Assembly: GCA_964019695.1 (NCBI GenBank)
Contig: OZ026516.1
Location: forward strand, 100,068,368 to 100,132,367
Source: Loripinus fragilis
Lineage: Eukaryota; Mollusca; Bivalvia; Lucinida; Lucinidae
Direction: 5' to 3'
Length of the DNA stretch: 64,000 nt
The notes below the pieces were generated by a model, which saw only the letters and a list, made by a program, of their open reading frames with translations, was not told the DNA's origin and did no database searches. This document shows, one piece after another, positions 41,991-54,353 of the stretch. The first letter of the stretch is position 1. Each line of letters starts with the position of its first letter. Both the position numbers and the translations under genes were made by a program.

Positions 41991-42752
41991 ATTCTAAAAA
42001 TGTGGCTGTTGGACCAAAGACACATTTTCGAACATCCAAGTAAAAATCAAGACAGCTCTTTGTAAAATCATCCATATCTGCCATTTTAATGCACCTTAAC
42101 CAACCCTTTTTATACTGGAAACCTGAACTGGATACTTTGGCAAACAGTGCAGACCAAGATGAAATGCTGAAGAATGTGGCATTTTATCAGGGTCTGCTCT
42201 GTTTACCAAGACAACACTGATCTTCAGGGATAGAATAAGGTTATGTTCAATTTAAAGCCTGTGTCTCCTCAAAATATATACTTAAAACCAAAAGTAACTA
42301 AATTTTCACTACAGAATATATCTAAATTCTATATTGTAATGAGTTCCCAGGACTTGCCCTAACATAATTCATGAAAAACAACTTGCGCAAGTAAATCCCC
42401 TTTCGAGTTTCCTGTGCTTTCATTAAAACACAAAATTAGCATTTTCTCACAAAAGCTTGAACACACTTTTAAGGGTTATCGATTGCCCATAAAAATTTGT
42501 CTGACTCTTGGTTAGTTATGGGCAGTATCTTAAAGTTGCTTCATGTTGAAATTGTCTCCCTTTGAATTTAAGCGATGGTAAACATTAGACATTTTAAAAG
42601 CTTTTTCTCTGATTACATTTGAAAATTTTAATAAGTGAATCATTCTGCAGAGAGTATGTGACAAAATCATCTGATAGATATTGGAAGAAAAATGGCAAAC
42701 AATTTATAATGTGAATTTCCATTGAAAGCAGTGTAAAGTTACTTTCGGTTTT

Positions 42753-43607
42753 CATTATATACTCAGAAGAAAAAGTTTAGTCAGTGCAGACACTGTGTGC
42801 AATAATTTTGTAAGACAGTCTTAATATTGACAAAAACCTTACTCACAATAAAATTCATGTAATGTCTTACAAATGTGAACATTTTCAACAAAACATTCTG
42901 AAAATATACCCATTTTCTTCATCAAAATTACACAAAGTGGTCAATATTAAAATCGAATTTCATAACTCAAAATTCAGTCTAGCGCCCCTCAGACGTTTTC
43001 TGGCAGTACAGACGGAAATTCTCATACCTGTTGCATGACTAAGGAATGTAAGAAGTTTCCATGCGGCCATGAAGCGATTACGTCATGTTGACGTCACTAT
43101 GACCCTAACTTCAAATGGCGTCGTTATCCGTGTTCTCCCCAACGGAGGCTTGTCATTTTTACTGCCAGGCCGTTGAAAACGTGTTTGCAGACGATAAATT
43201 GTTTGTTCTTTGCATCCAAAACTGCGTGTTACGTCAGCAACACGTGTACCTGTTTCAAGACGTCAAAACGCGGTATTTCTGTAATTTGTTGATAGCCTGG
43301 ACGGCGAATTAAGCTTTCTAGCACTGAATTTTCTCCGGATTATTGCAAAAGGAACAACTCTCTTTCAATATCGAACAGTATATGAGAAAACAACCCTGCC
43401 GGTTTACCGCAGCACGTGCACATCGTGTATTTTGAAGTTTGGTTGATACAGTCTAATAGAAGCATTATTTGTCATGCAATAAACAGGTACATGTAAAGTT
43501 ACGATAATACAACTCATGTATAAATTTTGACAATGATATGTGCAGTATTGTTGATTTTATGAGAAAACATAAATACTGACTAAACTTTTTCTTCTGAGTA
43601 TATAATG
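42753..43607. mobile_element. Mariner-type element with identical 33-bp ends, 855 bp
   Basis: CATTATATACTCAGAAGAAA... at 42753-42785 and its exact reverse complement at 43575-43607. TA-rich borders fit TA-target insertion. The interior is more GC- and CpG-rich around an ORF at 43115-43312 (65 codons, MASLSVFSPTEACHFYC...) that I do not recognise; no DD(E/D) motif. Confidence 0.75.
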
Positions 43608-43817
43608 GACCATCCTATTCTTATTGTATAAAAATGTATGGGAGAATCCATCAGTAGGAATCGGGCTAAGCGTTACAATAAGACTGCACTGTACACGTAT
43701 ATTATTATTTATGCCTGCTTTATTAGTATCTTTTTATTTGCTTTGCTTGCTATGTTTGGTGTGAGCCTTCTATTAATTCCCAATTTTTTGGGGTGACAGT
43801 TTGACACTGGTTTACAG

Positions 43818-44161
43818 GAGATCGCTGAGCAGCGGAAGAAGGAGAAGGAGAAAGAGCGGCTTGAGAAGGAGCAACAAGACGGTAGCGGCCAGTCAGAATC
43901 TCAGACCTCAACGCCCGGACCACCACCGGCCAACCCCGGTCCCACCACCTCTAAACCTCTGCCTGGGTCACCAGCTCCGGCTAGCAGTAAACCTCCTCCC
44001 AGCACACCTGTACAGTCTAAACCTCCAAGTACCCCGGCCCCCACCCTATCTATGAGTGCTGTTTTCTCACCATCTCAGGGAAGATTTCCACCTTGTATAG
44101 AGTTTGGGAAATACGAAATAACGACATGGTACTCATCACCGTATCCCCAGGAATATGCTAG
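43818..44161 (+). CDS. KAT6: KAT6 exon 9: charged helix, Pro-rich segment, start of MYST domain
   Basis: 344 nt, GTTTACAG acceptor, GCTAG|GTTGGT donor, phase 0 to 2. Begins [20 protein letters not shown] (helical), then a Pro/Ser/Thr-rich stretch, then [20 protein letters not shown], the canonical MYST domain start. Confidence 0.94.
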
Positions 44162-45322
44162 GTTGGTATTCCAGTTAGATTTAACTTTGAGAATTTGAAG
44201 TTAATCATGTAAATTCACGTCTTGTCCTACCAAGGGTTGCGATTGTCTAATCTAACCCTTGGCCTTACAGCTTTGATTTTCTCCGATTGAATACGTCATA
44301 AGCCAAAACTAGTAACAATTAATATGATCAATCACAAAGCGGTGCAAAAAATCGATAAACACAAGGCCTCCAGATAATACGGCGTGATTAATTTACAATA
44401 CGGCGTGATTAATTTACATTCAGTTTTCTTTTTTAACAACTAAAATATACGTTTAAGGTGCTCAATAAACTGTCACATTGAGATGGTTGTTTTGAGCACC
44501 CATAACATAATTTTGAACTTAATTACTGAAGAAAAATAAATAATTTTACGACCAAAATCTTTGCTTATCTGGACACATGGAGACTTAGCAGGCGGTGCAC
44601 ATTAGATGCCGATAAACTGCTACATTTAATCTGATAGGCAGGAAGGGATTATCGAAAAAATCCATCCTGGCGTTTTCATTGGTTGATAAGTCTTTGCTAA
44701 TAATAAAATTTGAGGGTCGTGAGGCGAAGGGTTTGTCGAAAGGTAGATACGACGAAACCTTCGCTGGTGAAGATGGTAAATTCATTCTTTTTTAGATGTA
44801 TCTGGCCCAAATATAGATTGGTAAATTGGGAAATAAAACCAATATTTGGCCCCTTTCCCAATTTATCCCATTTAAGCAGGCTGAAATTTCATACTATTAT
44901 CAATAAAATTGGACAAGAGCATTTCCATTTTAAGGGTTGTTGGGTGGTATTTTTCATTTTTATTCAAATCTTATTAGGACAATCTGTATCTTGATCAGAT
45001 GCAGCAAGAAAGCTGTGTCTGGTCTGGATCTGCACTGTTTGCCTATGTCCCACAAAACGAATGCTAGACTTATATGGGTTAATAATCTGTATAAGCCAGC
45101 TCATGAGATAATGATATTAGCTCATAAATCTCTATCGCAGTTTTCTAGTTAAGCTAGGTCTGAGGATTTATTTACTTTACATACTTTTTGCTAAGCTCAA
45201 AGCCAATGGTGAGCCTTCATAGGTTAAGCTGAGTCTTGGCTACTTGCCTAAGCACTATGGGTTGTGTCCTTGAGCAAGTTATATTAATCCATGCTTAATA
45301 CTGGTTCAACACGGGAATATCT

Positions 45323-45528
45323 GGGAGCGCAGTGACTGAGTGGTAAAGTGCTTGACTTGAGACCAAGGGCCGAGGTTTCGAGCCTCACCGGCGTCACTGT
45401 GTTGTGAACTTTGAGCAAGACACATTTATCCTAGCTTAGTACTGGTTCAAGCCAAGAAGACCCGTCCCTACATAACTGAAAGATTGTTGATGGGACGTAA
45501 AGAATCAAATCCAACAAAAACAAAAAAA
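45323..45528 (+). mobile_element. tRNA-derived SINE nested in another SINE
   Basis: GGGAGCGCAGTGACTGAGTGG to GATGGGACGTAAAGAATCAA. It interrupts an older copy whose halves are 45241-45322 (TGTGTCCTTGAGCAAG...GGTTCAACACGG) and 45531-45605 (GACATAACTGAAAAATTGTT...). Duplicated target GGAA(T/G)ATCTG is on both sides. Confidence 0.85.
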
Positions 45529-45667
45529 AACACTGGAAGATCTGTTCCGACATAACTGAAAAATTGTTGACTGGGACTTAAAGAATCAAATCGAACAAAC
45601 AAACAAACACACATGATGCATATTTCATTGTGATGTCATTGTTGTCTACGCTCTAATTTTAAATTAT

Positions 45668-45757
45668 TATTTTACCAAATGATTTTGATAGGTTACAATT
45701 AAATTATTTAATTGTACAATTTAATTGTAACCTATAGAAATTTTTTGGTAAAATAAA
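45668..45757. repeat. AT-rich long hairpin
   Basis: ATTTTACCAAA...ATAGGTTACAATTAAATTA pairs with TAATTTAATTGTAACCTAT...TTTGGTAAAAT (loop around 45710). It lies about 120 bp before exon 10. Confidence 0.7.
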
Positions 45758-45873
45758 ATCAGTTGCAGAAATGTCCTTAGCATTTTGGAAACTAAATGCC
45801 ACCCTTTTTGTATTGGATTGAAGATTCCTTCAGTCAGTAAAACATTGCATTTATGTTATATTTTCTCCTGCAG

Positions 45874-45946
45874 GCTACCAAAGTTGTACATATGTGAATA
45901 CTGTTTAAAATATATGAAGAGCCGAAGTGTCCTACAAAGACATATG
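45874..45946 (+). CDS. KAT6: KAT6 exon 10: MYST zinc finger
   Basis: 73 nt, TTCTCCTGCAG acceptor, CATATG|GTAAGT donor, phase 2 to 0. [20 protein letters not shown] supplies Cys823 and Cys826, with His839 at the end; the last ligand Cys843 comes from exon 11. Confidence 0.95.
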
Positions 45947-47127
45947 GTAAGTGAAACAGAAGCTGGAGGAATACAGTACATTGATTCTTTCCCGCAAGTC
46001 ACAATGTTTTAAGTCTGCTCCAATCATCTGCTTATGTTCTTAGGTAGCCTTTATTGCAAACAAAATGGACCCAGATAGACTGCTCCCTTTGGAGACCAAG
46101 GGAGCAGTCTAATCAGGGTTCATAGTTTGTTTTTATGAAAAAATTTAGTCTGAAGTGCTATTGAACATATAAAGTAGATGTAAAAAGCTTTTATTTTCAG
46201 AACAAACAACAAAATAGTGGCAGGATAAGAGTTAATCCTCCCAGTGCTGGGACAGCACAAGTTGTTTCTGACTGCAAGGTCTACCAATGCTCTGAATGGC
46301 ATTTATTGTTTTTTCTTCTATTTTCGTTTTCGATTGCTTTCCTACCTGTCAAACCCGCAAACTTTCAGATATCTTAATGCCCTGTAAAGCACATTTCAAA
46401 AGTTTTTCAACTTTCATATTTGATATATGTAGCGGGCATGTGTAAACAGAAGTTATATGCATTTACACACAGTACAAAATGTCCAAATTTCTCTTGACTT
46501 TCTCAGCATCAGCAGCACAATAAGGTTATTACTCTAGCAGCGGGTTAAGGGTAAAATGTCCTCAAATAGCTTTACATTTTGTTTATGGTAGATGTTCTAA
46601 ATATCGAACACCAGTTGGCTGCCAAAAAGGCCTAGACCAACAGCACAGACCCTCAGACCAGTCTGATCAGGGTTATCCCTGTTTGCTATTCTGACAAGCA
46701 TTTTGTGTATTCCAGACCTGATATTTGAGAACAGAAAGAGAAAAGTGTCAGCCCTTTAGTAAAGAGTGCCTACCAAATATATATTTTTTTAATTTCTCAA
46801 CCAAAACATATTTTGGCTCAAGGAAACGGTTCTTTTGAGCACCCAAAACATATGTTAAAACTGATGGGTTAGATAAAATTTACAATTTATACGCTCGAAA
46901 TTTTGTTTATCTAAACCTATGAGTTTTCACAATTTTAGAACAATTACCCTAAATATTTGGACCCCTGATTCTCTACTCACCATTTTACAACCTGATGAAC
47001 TGTGTGAAAGGTATTGGTGGAATGGCAAAAATGCGATATTAAAAATAATTTGAATGTAAATGTTGAAACCATGTTTTATGCATAAATGAATTTTAAGTTA
47101 GCTTAAAGACTTTGGTTAAAAGTTTGA

Positions 47128-47448
<321 letters not shown>

Positions 47449-47464
47449 TAACTCTTCATATATC

Positions 47465-47765
47465 TGAAACCCCTAAACTGGTACTTTGGCAAACAATCAA
47501 GAGTGTTCAATCAGGAAATTCTGGGTCTTCAATGTTAAACATTGAAGACCCAGAATTTCCTTATTGAGCACTCTCGCATTTTGCTTATGAGATCATATTT
47601 ATTATCACAGTAAATTAATATTAGTACCTTTTACACTTCCTAATCCAAAAATGAGGACAAACCTCCCAAAATGGTTAATTGCATTCCTAATTCTTTAGTA
47701 AGCTCTACATTTTGTTGAAAATTTTTTTGGAAATCAGACCAAAAATATCAAAGTTACTCTCTTGC
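47465..47765 (+). repeat. Direct duplication, left copy
   Basis: CCTAAACTGGTACTTTGGC..., TTGAGCACTCTCGCATTTTG, GATCATATTTATTATCAC and GTTAATTGCATTCC recur in order at 48951-49200. The left copy has a complete hairpin GAAATTCTGGGTCTTCAATG/CATTGAAGACCCAGAATTTC; the right copy keeps one arm. Confidence 0.7.
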
Positions 47766-47787
47766 AGGTTTGCAAAGGCTTGAAAAG

Positions 47788-48380
47788 TATACTGACAGAC
47801 TTTAATTATGCAACACTAACTTCCCCATATATCTTCCAAAAGACTGTTGAATGTAAACTTCTTTTGCTTCGATAATGTCATGATTGGGTTGGCGTCTTCA
47901 GCAAACACTTTAGTTTTAAATGTACAACTAAACTGGGCGATGTTATTTGCTCTGTTAGAATTTAGCCATTTAAACATTTCTTAAGTAGAGGAGATTTTAA
48001 GCTATTGAATGAAAGAGTACACCCAGATAAACGTCATATACGCAAATAAGCTGTATCGCAGACCTGCCAATCAATATGGGAGTGATTCCTCGATGACTAA
48101 CAAAGTCCATGATACACATTTGATGCTTCTGGTGCTTCTTGATTTAAAGAAGTAGGGAATCTTTCATTCATAACATTTGGTCACATGGAACAGTTGACCC
48201 CTATCTCAAAAAGTTTACATTTTTATGCATTAAGGTCATCTTAGTAAGACAAGTTTTCCATATTCTACTTACAAATGAATGCGCTTTAACATACAATCAA
48301 AACTATTGCTCTGCCTTCTTTTTCGAGACATAAATTAAGGCAGTTATCCAAGTGTTACGTTTTTAAAGTCCGTCAGTATA
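47788..48380. mobile_element. Mariner-type inverted-repeat element, 593 bp
   Basis: Ends TATACTGACAGACTTTAA and TTAAAGTCCGTCAGTATA, extended by GCAACACT/AGTGTTAC; bordered by TA; inserted in the 47766-48935 element. No transposase frame. Confidence 0.75.
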
Positions 48381-48748
48381 CTTTAATTTAGAGGGCTTTC
48401 TTGAAAAGTCCTTGAAAATTAAATATTCCTTGAAAAGTACTGGAAAATCACTCAAATGCCTTGAAAAGACCTTGAATTCTTCTATTTTCTGTAGGACTTA
48501 ACACTGTTGATAGAGATCCAAATCAGTATAAAATTGCTGTGCTTTTATTTGGTGCAGCAAATGCTGCACCAAATAAAGGCACAACAATTTTATACTACTT
48601 TTCTAGTACTAATTTTTCCATTGTCTCTGTCTAGCATTTTTGAAGTAGAATTTTAACACTTAAATTAGGGTTTTTCCTAAACTTTTTTTCCTGGAAAATT
48701 GTAGGACAGTCTTGAAAAGTCCTTGAATTTTACTCAAACTTGCCTGTG

Positions 48749-48921
48749 CAGTGATTTTATTTGGCCGTTTTTACCGCCTTATATGGGAGTCGTTCCCAAT
48801 CCAAAAATGGCCTTTGTTTTCCCAATTTCATGTATTTTAGTACTTATTTTCCCAATTTTTATGATATACTTTCCCAAATGTGAAGGAAAAGGTAGCCTCC
48901 AAAAATCACAAATAAAATCAC
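48749..48921. mobile_element. Small inverted-repeat element nested in 47766-48935
   Basis: CAGTGATTTTATTTGG and its partner CAAATAAAATCACTG bound TTCCCAAT-rich sequence, interrupting GCCTGTGC...GTGAACCCTG of the host element. Confidence 0.65.
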
Positions 48922-48950
48922 TGCTGTGTGAACCCTGATAGACCGTAAAC

Positions 48951-49200
48951 CCCTAAACTGGTACTTTGGCTAACATTGAAGACCCAGAATATCCTGATTG
49001 AGCACTCTTGCATTTTGTTATGTGATCATATTTATTATCACTGTAATTTGGTATTGGTACCTTTTTACCCTTCCCGATCCAAAATGAAGAAAAATTTCCC
49101 AAAAGCGGTTAATTGCATTCCCAATTCTTTTTTAAGCTCTACATTTTATTGAAAGTTTCATGGAAATCAGACCCCAAAATATCAAAGTTACAGATGTTAA
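48951..49200 (+). repeat. Direct duplication, right copy
   Basis: Counterpart of 47465-47765; diverged, and lacking the first hairpin arm. Confidence 0.7.
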
Positions 49201-49505
49201 CATTCACATTTTGATGCAAATATTCCTATAGACAAATGCAGCCTGTTACAGCTCAACACTGATAATTTGTTTAAATTTTACATCAATATAAAATGGAAAT
49301 CACATTCTTTTAGAAAGAATCAAGTTTTCTCAGTTTTGACAGTCCAGATGATATTTACCCAAACTCAGCATTCCTCTGGAATAGGAAAATCCCTGAGATG
49401 TCATAATTTGCTGATTGATGCAGTGGTGATTGGCGCTTTAAGGATCCTTTTAGGATGCAATCTGTAGCACTGATGTGATTCACATTTGCATGTATTATAT
49501 TACAG

Positions 49506-49599
49506 GAGAAGCACTGCCAACAGAAGTACAATGTCTCATGTATTATGACGATGCCACAGTGTCAGAGAAAGGGCTATGGCAGATTTCTCATAGATTTTA
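49506..49599 (+). CDS. KAT6: KAT6 exon 12: acetyl-CoA binding motif
   Basis: 94 nt, ATATTACAG acceptor, TTTTA|GTAAGT donor, phase 0 to 1. Encodes [18 protein letters not shown], then QRKGYG (the Q-x-x-G-x-G/A motif A). Cys929 aligns with the active-site cysteine of MYST enzymes (MOF Cys316). Confidence 0.96.
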
Positions 49600-51299
49600 G
49601 TAAGTACATATGAGTGGGGTTCAATATGTAATGAAAACAGCCCAATAAATCAAAAAGTTTTTTTATTTGCTTGCATTATAATTACTTTTATAAAAGATCT
49701 TCTTGGCTATGTAAATGTAAAAATACTGTTGTCCAGCTCCTTTCCTAATTCACCATGGATCCAGCAGGTCTTGAAAAACCCTTGAATTTGACATGTGTCT
49801 TGAAAAACCCTTAAAATGAAAATTTGTCTTGGAACCCCCTTAAAAGTACAATGAAACCCTTGAAAAACCCTTAACTCTGATTTAAAACCACCCTCCCCTC
49901 AAATAAGTGGTTCATAATTATCAATAAAAAGTAAATAAAATGATTAACATACTACACTCAGTGTACTTTTTGGTCACGGTAGAAGTAGTTTTAGAGTATT
50001 CCAATAATGAGGTGAGACCAGGGATGAGACACCTAGATGCATCAGATTACGTCTTTTGACTTCTTATTTACTGCAGCAGAAGCGTCACATTACTGATTTT
50101 TTGAATGGTGGAAATATTTTTTCATTTGCCCTTCGATTTTATAAGAATGTGTTCAGGAATTGAATATAAATATTCATTATCTTTATATATCTTAAGGTTA
50201 AATGAGGACAAGACGGTACATTGAACGTGGACACTTGTCAACATGAGTCAGTGTACCCCACCAACCTTGTATTCTTCTGTCTTGCCAAATGGCCAGGGTT
50301 ATCAGTGAATAAAAAAGTACAAAATAGAGGGGAATCTATGCCCAATTTTTTGTAGGGTTGGACTTGGTGGGTGGGCAAATGGGTGATGGGGGGAAAGGAA
50401 ATAAATTTTAATGACCATTTTACAGAGAAAAACTGCTCAATTCATTTTCCCCACCATTTTAGCATCATTTTCATGGGTGCATGGGGGTCTTTAAATGCTT
50501 AAAATCATTTGGGGCTGGGGTACTTGGGCCCTGGCCCCCCTACTTAAAGGGGATAAGCACTCCGTGAATGGTTGCCTTTGTATCAAAATAATTGAACTAG
50601 GTTTAATGTTAGTCATCCTTAAATTTGAAAGAGTAACCCTTAAAAAGTCCTTGAAAAACTCTTAATTTTTTGCACTGATAACTTGTATGAACCATGTTCA
50701 CACAAACGGCTTTCAAGATAGGGTACTGAAATACACTGCGCTATGAAAATGAAACAGTGACTCAAAAACAGAAAACTATGTGAGCTAAGCATTTTCAGCC
50801 TGTTTCTTCATGTGGTGAATATCTATATATTGGTGATTAATAACTGCAAAATCTTTGATATTGCTTTTTATTATCTTCTATGTAATGAAATATAGGAAAA
50901 TATTGATTAAATATAATGCATATATTTCACAACCGTGAAAATTTAAAAACTTGTATTTTCACAGCAGTGAAAATACAAGATTTGATATTTTCACGGGACA
51001 GAAACCGTAAGATTAGAACTATTTTTTTTCTATTTTCTCAATATGGTCTAAGAGAAGCAACTCTTTGTGGCATATCTGTTTCTTTTCCAAGGGAAACAAC
51101 TATTGGTGTTTCCTATTTCTATGGAAATGTAAACGTAAACAAAACGTCAGAGTCGCTTAGAAGCTTGATAAAAGGAAAAGGGATTTTATAAATTCATCTG
51201 CTACAACTAGAAAATCAAAACAAAAGCTAATGTTAAGTAAGAGTCGCTTCTCTTTACCTTAAAAGATTATGGGAAATTTGTAGATAATAAAAAGGAAAT
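49600..51299. other. Intron 12, first part
   Basis: Contains degenerate CTTGAAAAACCCTTGAA repeats at about 49766-49875 and 50625-50695, possibly a third CAGGGCTCG-type element, and a small hairpin CTTGTATTTTCAC-AGCA-GTGAAAATACAAG near 50950-50980. The 91-codon frame at 50916-51191 has no domain. Confidence 0.4.
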
Positions 51300-51446
51300 T
51301 CAAATGTTTTTCGTCAAATATGTCTTTTATTTCACTCGTGAAGTGGACAATAATTTTATTTCATTCGTGGCTTCGCCACTCATGAAATATAAATATTGTC
51401 CACTTCACTCGTGAAATAAAAGACATATTTAACAAAAAACATTTGA
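51300..51446. repeat. 147-bp foldback element
   Basis: TCAAATGTTTTT...AAATATGTCTTTTATTTCAC, CTCGTGAAGTGGACAAT and their reverse complements form arms of about 65 bp with a short loop at GTGGCTTCGCCAC. Confidence 0.8.
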
Positions 51447-52360
51447 ATATCCTCTATATATTCTACAAAATAATGAGGCCGCTATTTTGGTTAAAATCCT
51501 CCTTAATGCCACATTCTCTGGCGTTCAGTTCTTATAGTTATTGTGTGAATGATTACATTGCAAAAAACCGTGGCATGAGAAATAGGTACTGATCAAAAGT
51601 TGACAGCCTTTTAGCAAGAAAACGGGTATTGAATCTGAAAAATATGGATATGCCATTCGTACTTGTAAACTGTTTGTTTTAGAAATAAACCAGCATATTT
51701 TCCAAACTTTGTTAAAATGCTGTTTAATATTTTGCAATCTGGAGGAAAATATGTACAGTGTGTACGAGTGTGATTTTTTAAAAGTCTGTACCTAAATAAG
51801 TTAGAATTTAGAAAGATAAAATAAGGTTTTATGCATCATATGAAAGGTCAAATTATGATCTTTAATATCCATCATTTAACATTTTTTCTGGATGCTCAAA
51901 AAACATGATCTCATTGGGAACCCACAGTATATGCTTTGGCTGAGAAATAAGAAAACTAACTTTTAATTATGTTCTTCTAAGATAAAAGTTATGCAAGTAC
52001 TAAGTAGCAACCCGGGTAATATAAGAAAAATAATGACAAAATTTGTCTCAATAATGACATGACTTGTCTCAATCCATTAGAAAAATAGGATTTTTTTCCC
52101 AATTTTAAAATGCAAATCACAGGGTTTCACCGTTTCAGAGAAATGTCAGGGAATTTCATAAAATAATTCCATGTCTTGAATTTTGTGGGTGTTTTTCAGA
52201 GAAAAATGAAATTTAGCCTAAATGGTATGGAATATTTCAGTTTCAAGCATGGAAAAAATAAAGGTTTAAGCTGTTTTCTTCATATTTGGACAAAAATTCA
52301 CAGCATAGAGTATTTCATATTACTGACATCAATTAGTGATATGCAGGGCTTTAGATAAGT

Positions 52361-52510
52361 TTTTTTTTAGCTCACCTGAGTGCTAAGTGCTCAAAGTGAG
52401 CTATTGGGATGCATAAATATTCAACCATCGTCTGACAACAATTTGATTTAAATGACATATTCTCTTATACCACTAGGCAGCCAATTTTAACCAGATTTCA
52501 CAGAGTTGTT
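52361..52510 (+). mobile_element. Truncated AGCTCACCTGAGTGCT repeat next to exon 13
   Basis: AGCTCACCTGAGTGCTAAGTGCTCAAAGTGAGCT forms a hairpin (AGCTCAC/GTGAGCT); the body continues CCAATTTTAACCAGATTTCA. The left-end architecture resembles the CCCCCGACAAAG element. It runs to within 36 bp of the exon 13 acceptor. Confidence 0.55.
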
Positions 52511-52545
52511 CCCTTGAAATAATTTGTTCTGTTTATCTTTTTCAG

Positions 52546-52777
52546 GTTATTTATTATCTCGACGGGAAGGCCAGTCTGGCTCACCTGAGAAGCCACTGTC
52601 AGACCTTGGTAAAGTGAGTTACCAGGCGTACTGGCGCAGTGTTGTCATTGAATATCTTGCCAGCTGTAAAGACAGCGACTTAACGATCAAAACTATCAGC
52701 CGAACAACCGGCATGTGTCCACAAGATATTGCACAAACGTTACATATACTCAACATGATACAGTATCAAAATGAAAA
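52546..52777 (+). CDS. KAT6: KAT6 exon 13: MYST catalytic core with catalytic Glu
   Basis: 232 nt, TCTTTTTCAG acceptor, GAAAA|GTAAGT donor, phase 1 to 2. [21 protein letters not shown] carries Glu963, aligned with the general base Glu (MOF Glu350). The C-terminal helix [20 protein letters not shown] follows. Confidence 0.96.
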
Positions 52778-52985
52778 GTAAGTTTTTCTTCTCTTATATG
52801 GACCACGGCACAAGAAATCCTGTCTTTGGGGTTTAAGATCAAGTAAGGATCAAACCAGGCTGTTCAGCTACAGAGACTAGCTAGAATATTGAAATTTTGC
52901 ATGTAGCAACTTAAGGTAGTATTTTCCAGGCAGAGAATAACAAAGGTGCTGATCAGACTGCGCGGATGCTCAGGCTGGTCTGTCT

Positions 52986-53262
52986 CAGGGTTGCCACGGT
53001 GAGGGAAAAAAGTCTGGAAAGTAAAAAAAAAATCCAGGTCAGGAAAAAGTCATTGAATTTCACTTTCAGTCGGGGAAGTAATTAGAGGGAAAAGTCAAGG
53101 AATTAGAAAGTTTCCAAAAAAGTTGATGGTTAACAGGCAGTTTATACTCAGAAACATTCCTTTTCTAATGGTTTTTGTTTTGAGGGTTTTCTTTTAAAGA
53201 TTAAATAATCAAGTAAAGCATAAATCAGTGAATTTTGAAATGGATATTGAGTGGCAACCCTG
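52986..53262. mobile_element. Miniature inverted-repeat element, 277 bp
   Basis: Ends CAGGGTTGCCAC/GTGGCAACCCTG. The interior is A-rich with AAAGTC(A/T)(A/G)G repeats and no coding content. Confidence 0.65.
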
Positions 53263-54193
53263 TCTCTCCTTGTTTTTCTCACGCAACAAAGTAAGGTTTC
53301 TCATATTTTATGTAGCCTGCCAAAAGAGAATCAGAAGAAAATAAACCCTCAAACTGACTCTAAATTCTTAAAGGCCTATATTGAGGTTTATGAGAGCTCC
53401 TTAGCAGATTAGCTTATAAGTGACAGATTAAATAATGTCTAAGTGAATTTCAATATCTCACTGAACTAAAGAACTTAACCTGTATGCAACTAAATTACTT
53501 TCACCAAGACAAATATCAATATTTTATTGGAAAATAGCTAAACCTTTCATAAGGCCTTTATTAACCCCTTTTCATAATCACCTCATTATGATAGGCCTCT
53601 GATCTGCCTGGCATAACGCTGATTGAGAGTCATAAACAAATTAGTGAGTGGTACCACTTTAAGAGTGTCTTTAACCCTAACCCAGTAGCATATTTTGAAA
53701 GAAAAAACCTGAGAAACCAGCTGATCAGGATCCACACTGTATTCAAATCTGCTTGTAACTCATACTGATATCTTAAAAATTGTTTCAGCAAATTGTCCCT
53801 TCTGGCCAGTAAGGTCTCAAATAGACTGAAAGATAGGCGTTTGTTCAATGAGACTTTCGGCCCAGTGGTGATGGTTTCTGAATAAACAAACATGAGTAAT
53901 ACAAGTAATGAGCGGCAACTATTGATTTTCAACAATGTGGCATTTTGACAAGTGTAGACTCAGACGAGACTGTGCAGCCTCCTTTTAAGCTTAGAAACTC
54001 CAAATGATGTTCAGTCAGTAGCTTCACACTCATAGAATATTCAAGTGACGAGCAAATATTCTGATCAGACAGCGCAGGCTGATCTAAGGCTTTGCTTGTC
54101 GCACATACCACATTGTTGAAAATCTCATGTTGCGGCACAAATTTGTTATGCATGTTTATTTGTCACATAAATAAGCTATGTGTTCTGTTTCAG
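53263..54193. other. Intron 13 remainder
   Basis: Only a half-hairpin of family H2 near 53700-53740 and a degenerate CTTTTAAGC/GACTGTGCAG segment at 53940-54130. Minus-strand open frames here have no domain. Confidence 0.35.
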
Positions 54194-54353
54194 AGTTGTG
54201 ATATTAAAGAATAAGAAATTAGTGAATGATCACATGGAGAAGTTGGAGTCAAGTAAACACAAGCGTCTCGGTGTAGATGAGGAGGCTTTACGCTGGACCC
54301 CGCTCATCTCTAGTCAGGTTCTTATGGAGGAGGAGAAACAGACAGAAAAAGAG
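54194..54353 (+). CDS. KAT6: KAT6 exon 14: end of MYST domain
   Basis: 160 nt, CTGTTTCAG acceptor, AAAGAG|GTACCG donor, phase 2 to 0. Encodes VVILKNKKLVNDHMEKLESS...EEALRWTPLIS, the conserved RWTP close of the domain, then MEEEKQTEKE. Confidence 0.94.

Larger units (their letters stand above)
47766..48935. mobile_element. Second CAGGGCTCGCACAGG-type element, twice interrupted
   Basis: Starts CAGGTTTGCAAAGGCTTGAAAAG and ends GTGAACCCTG, with the same TTATTTGGTGCAGCA/TGCTGCACCAAATAA hairpin as 37217-37629. A 593-bp TA-flanked element (47788-48380) and a small element (48749-48921) are inserted in it. It lies between the direct duplication copies. Confidence 0.7.

Noticed and set aside
43115..43312. 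65-codon ORF in the mariner-like element as a gene
   Set aside because: No recognisable domain, no transposase motif and a single copy seen; kept only as an observation.
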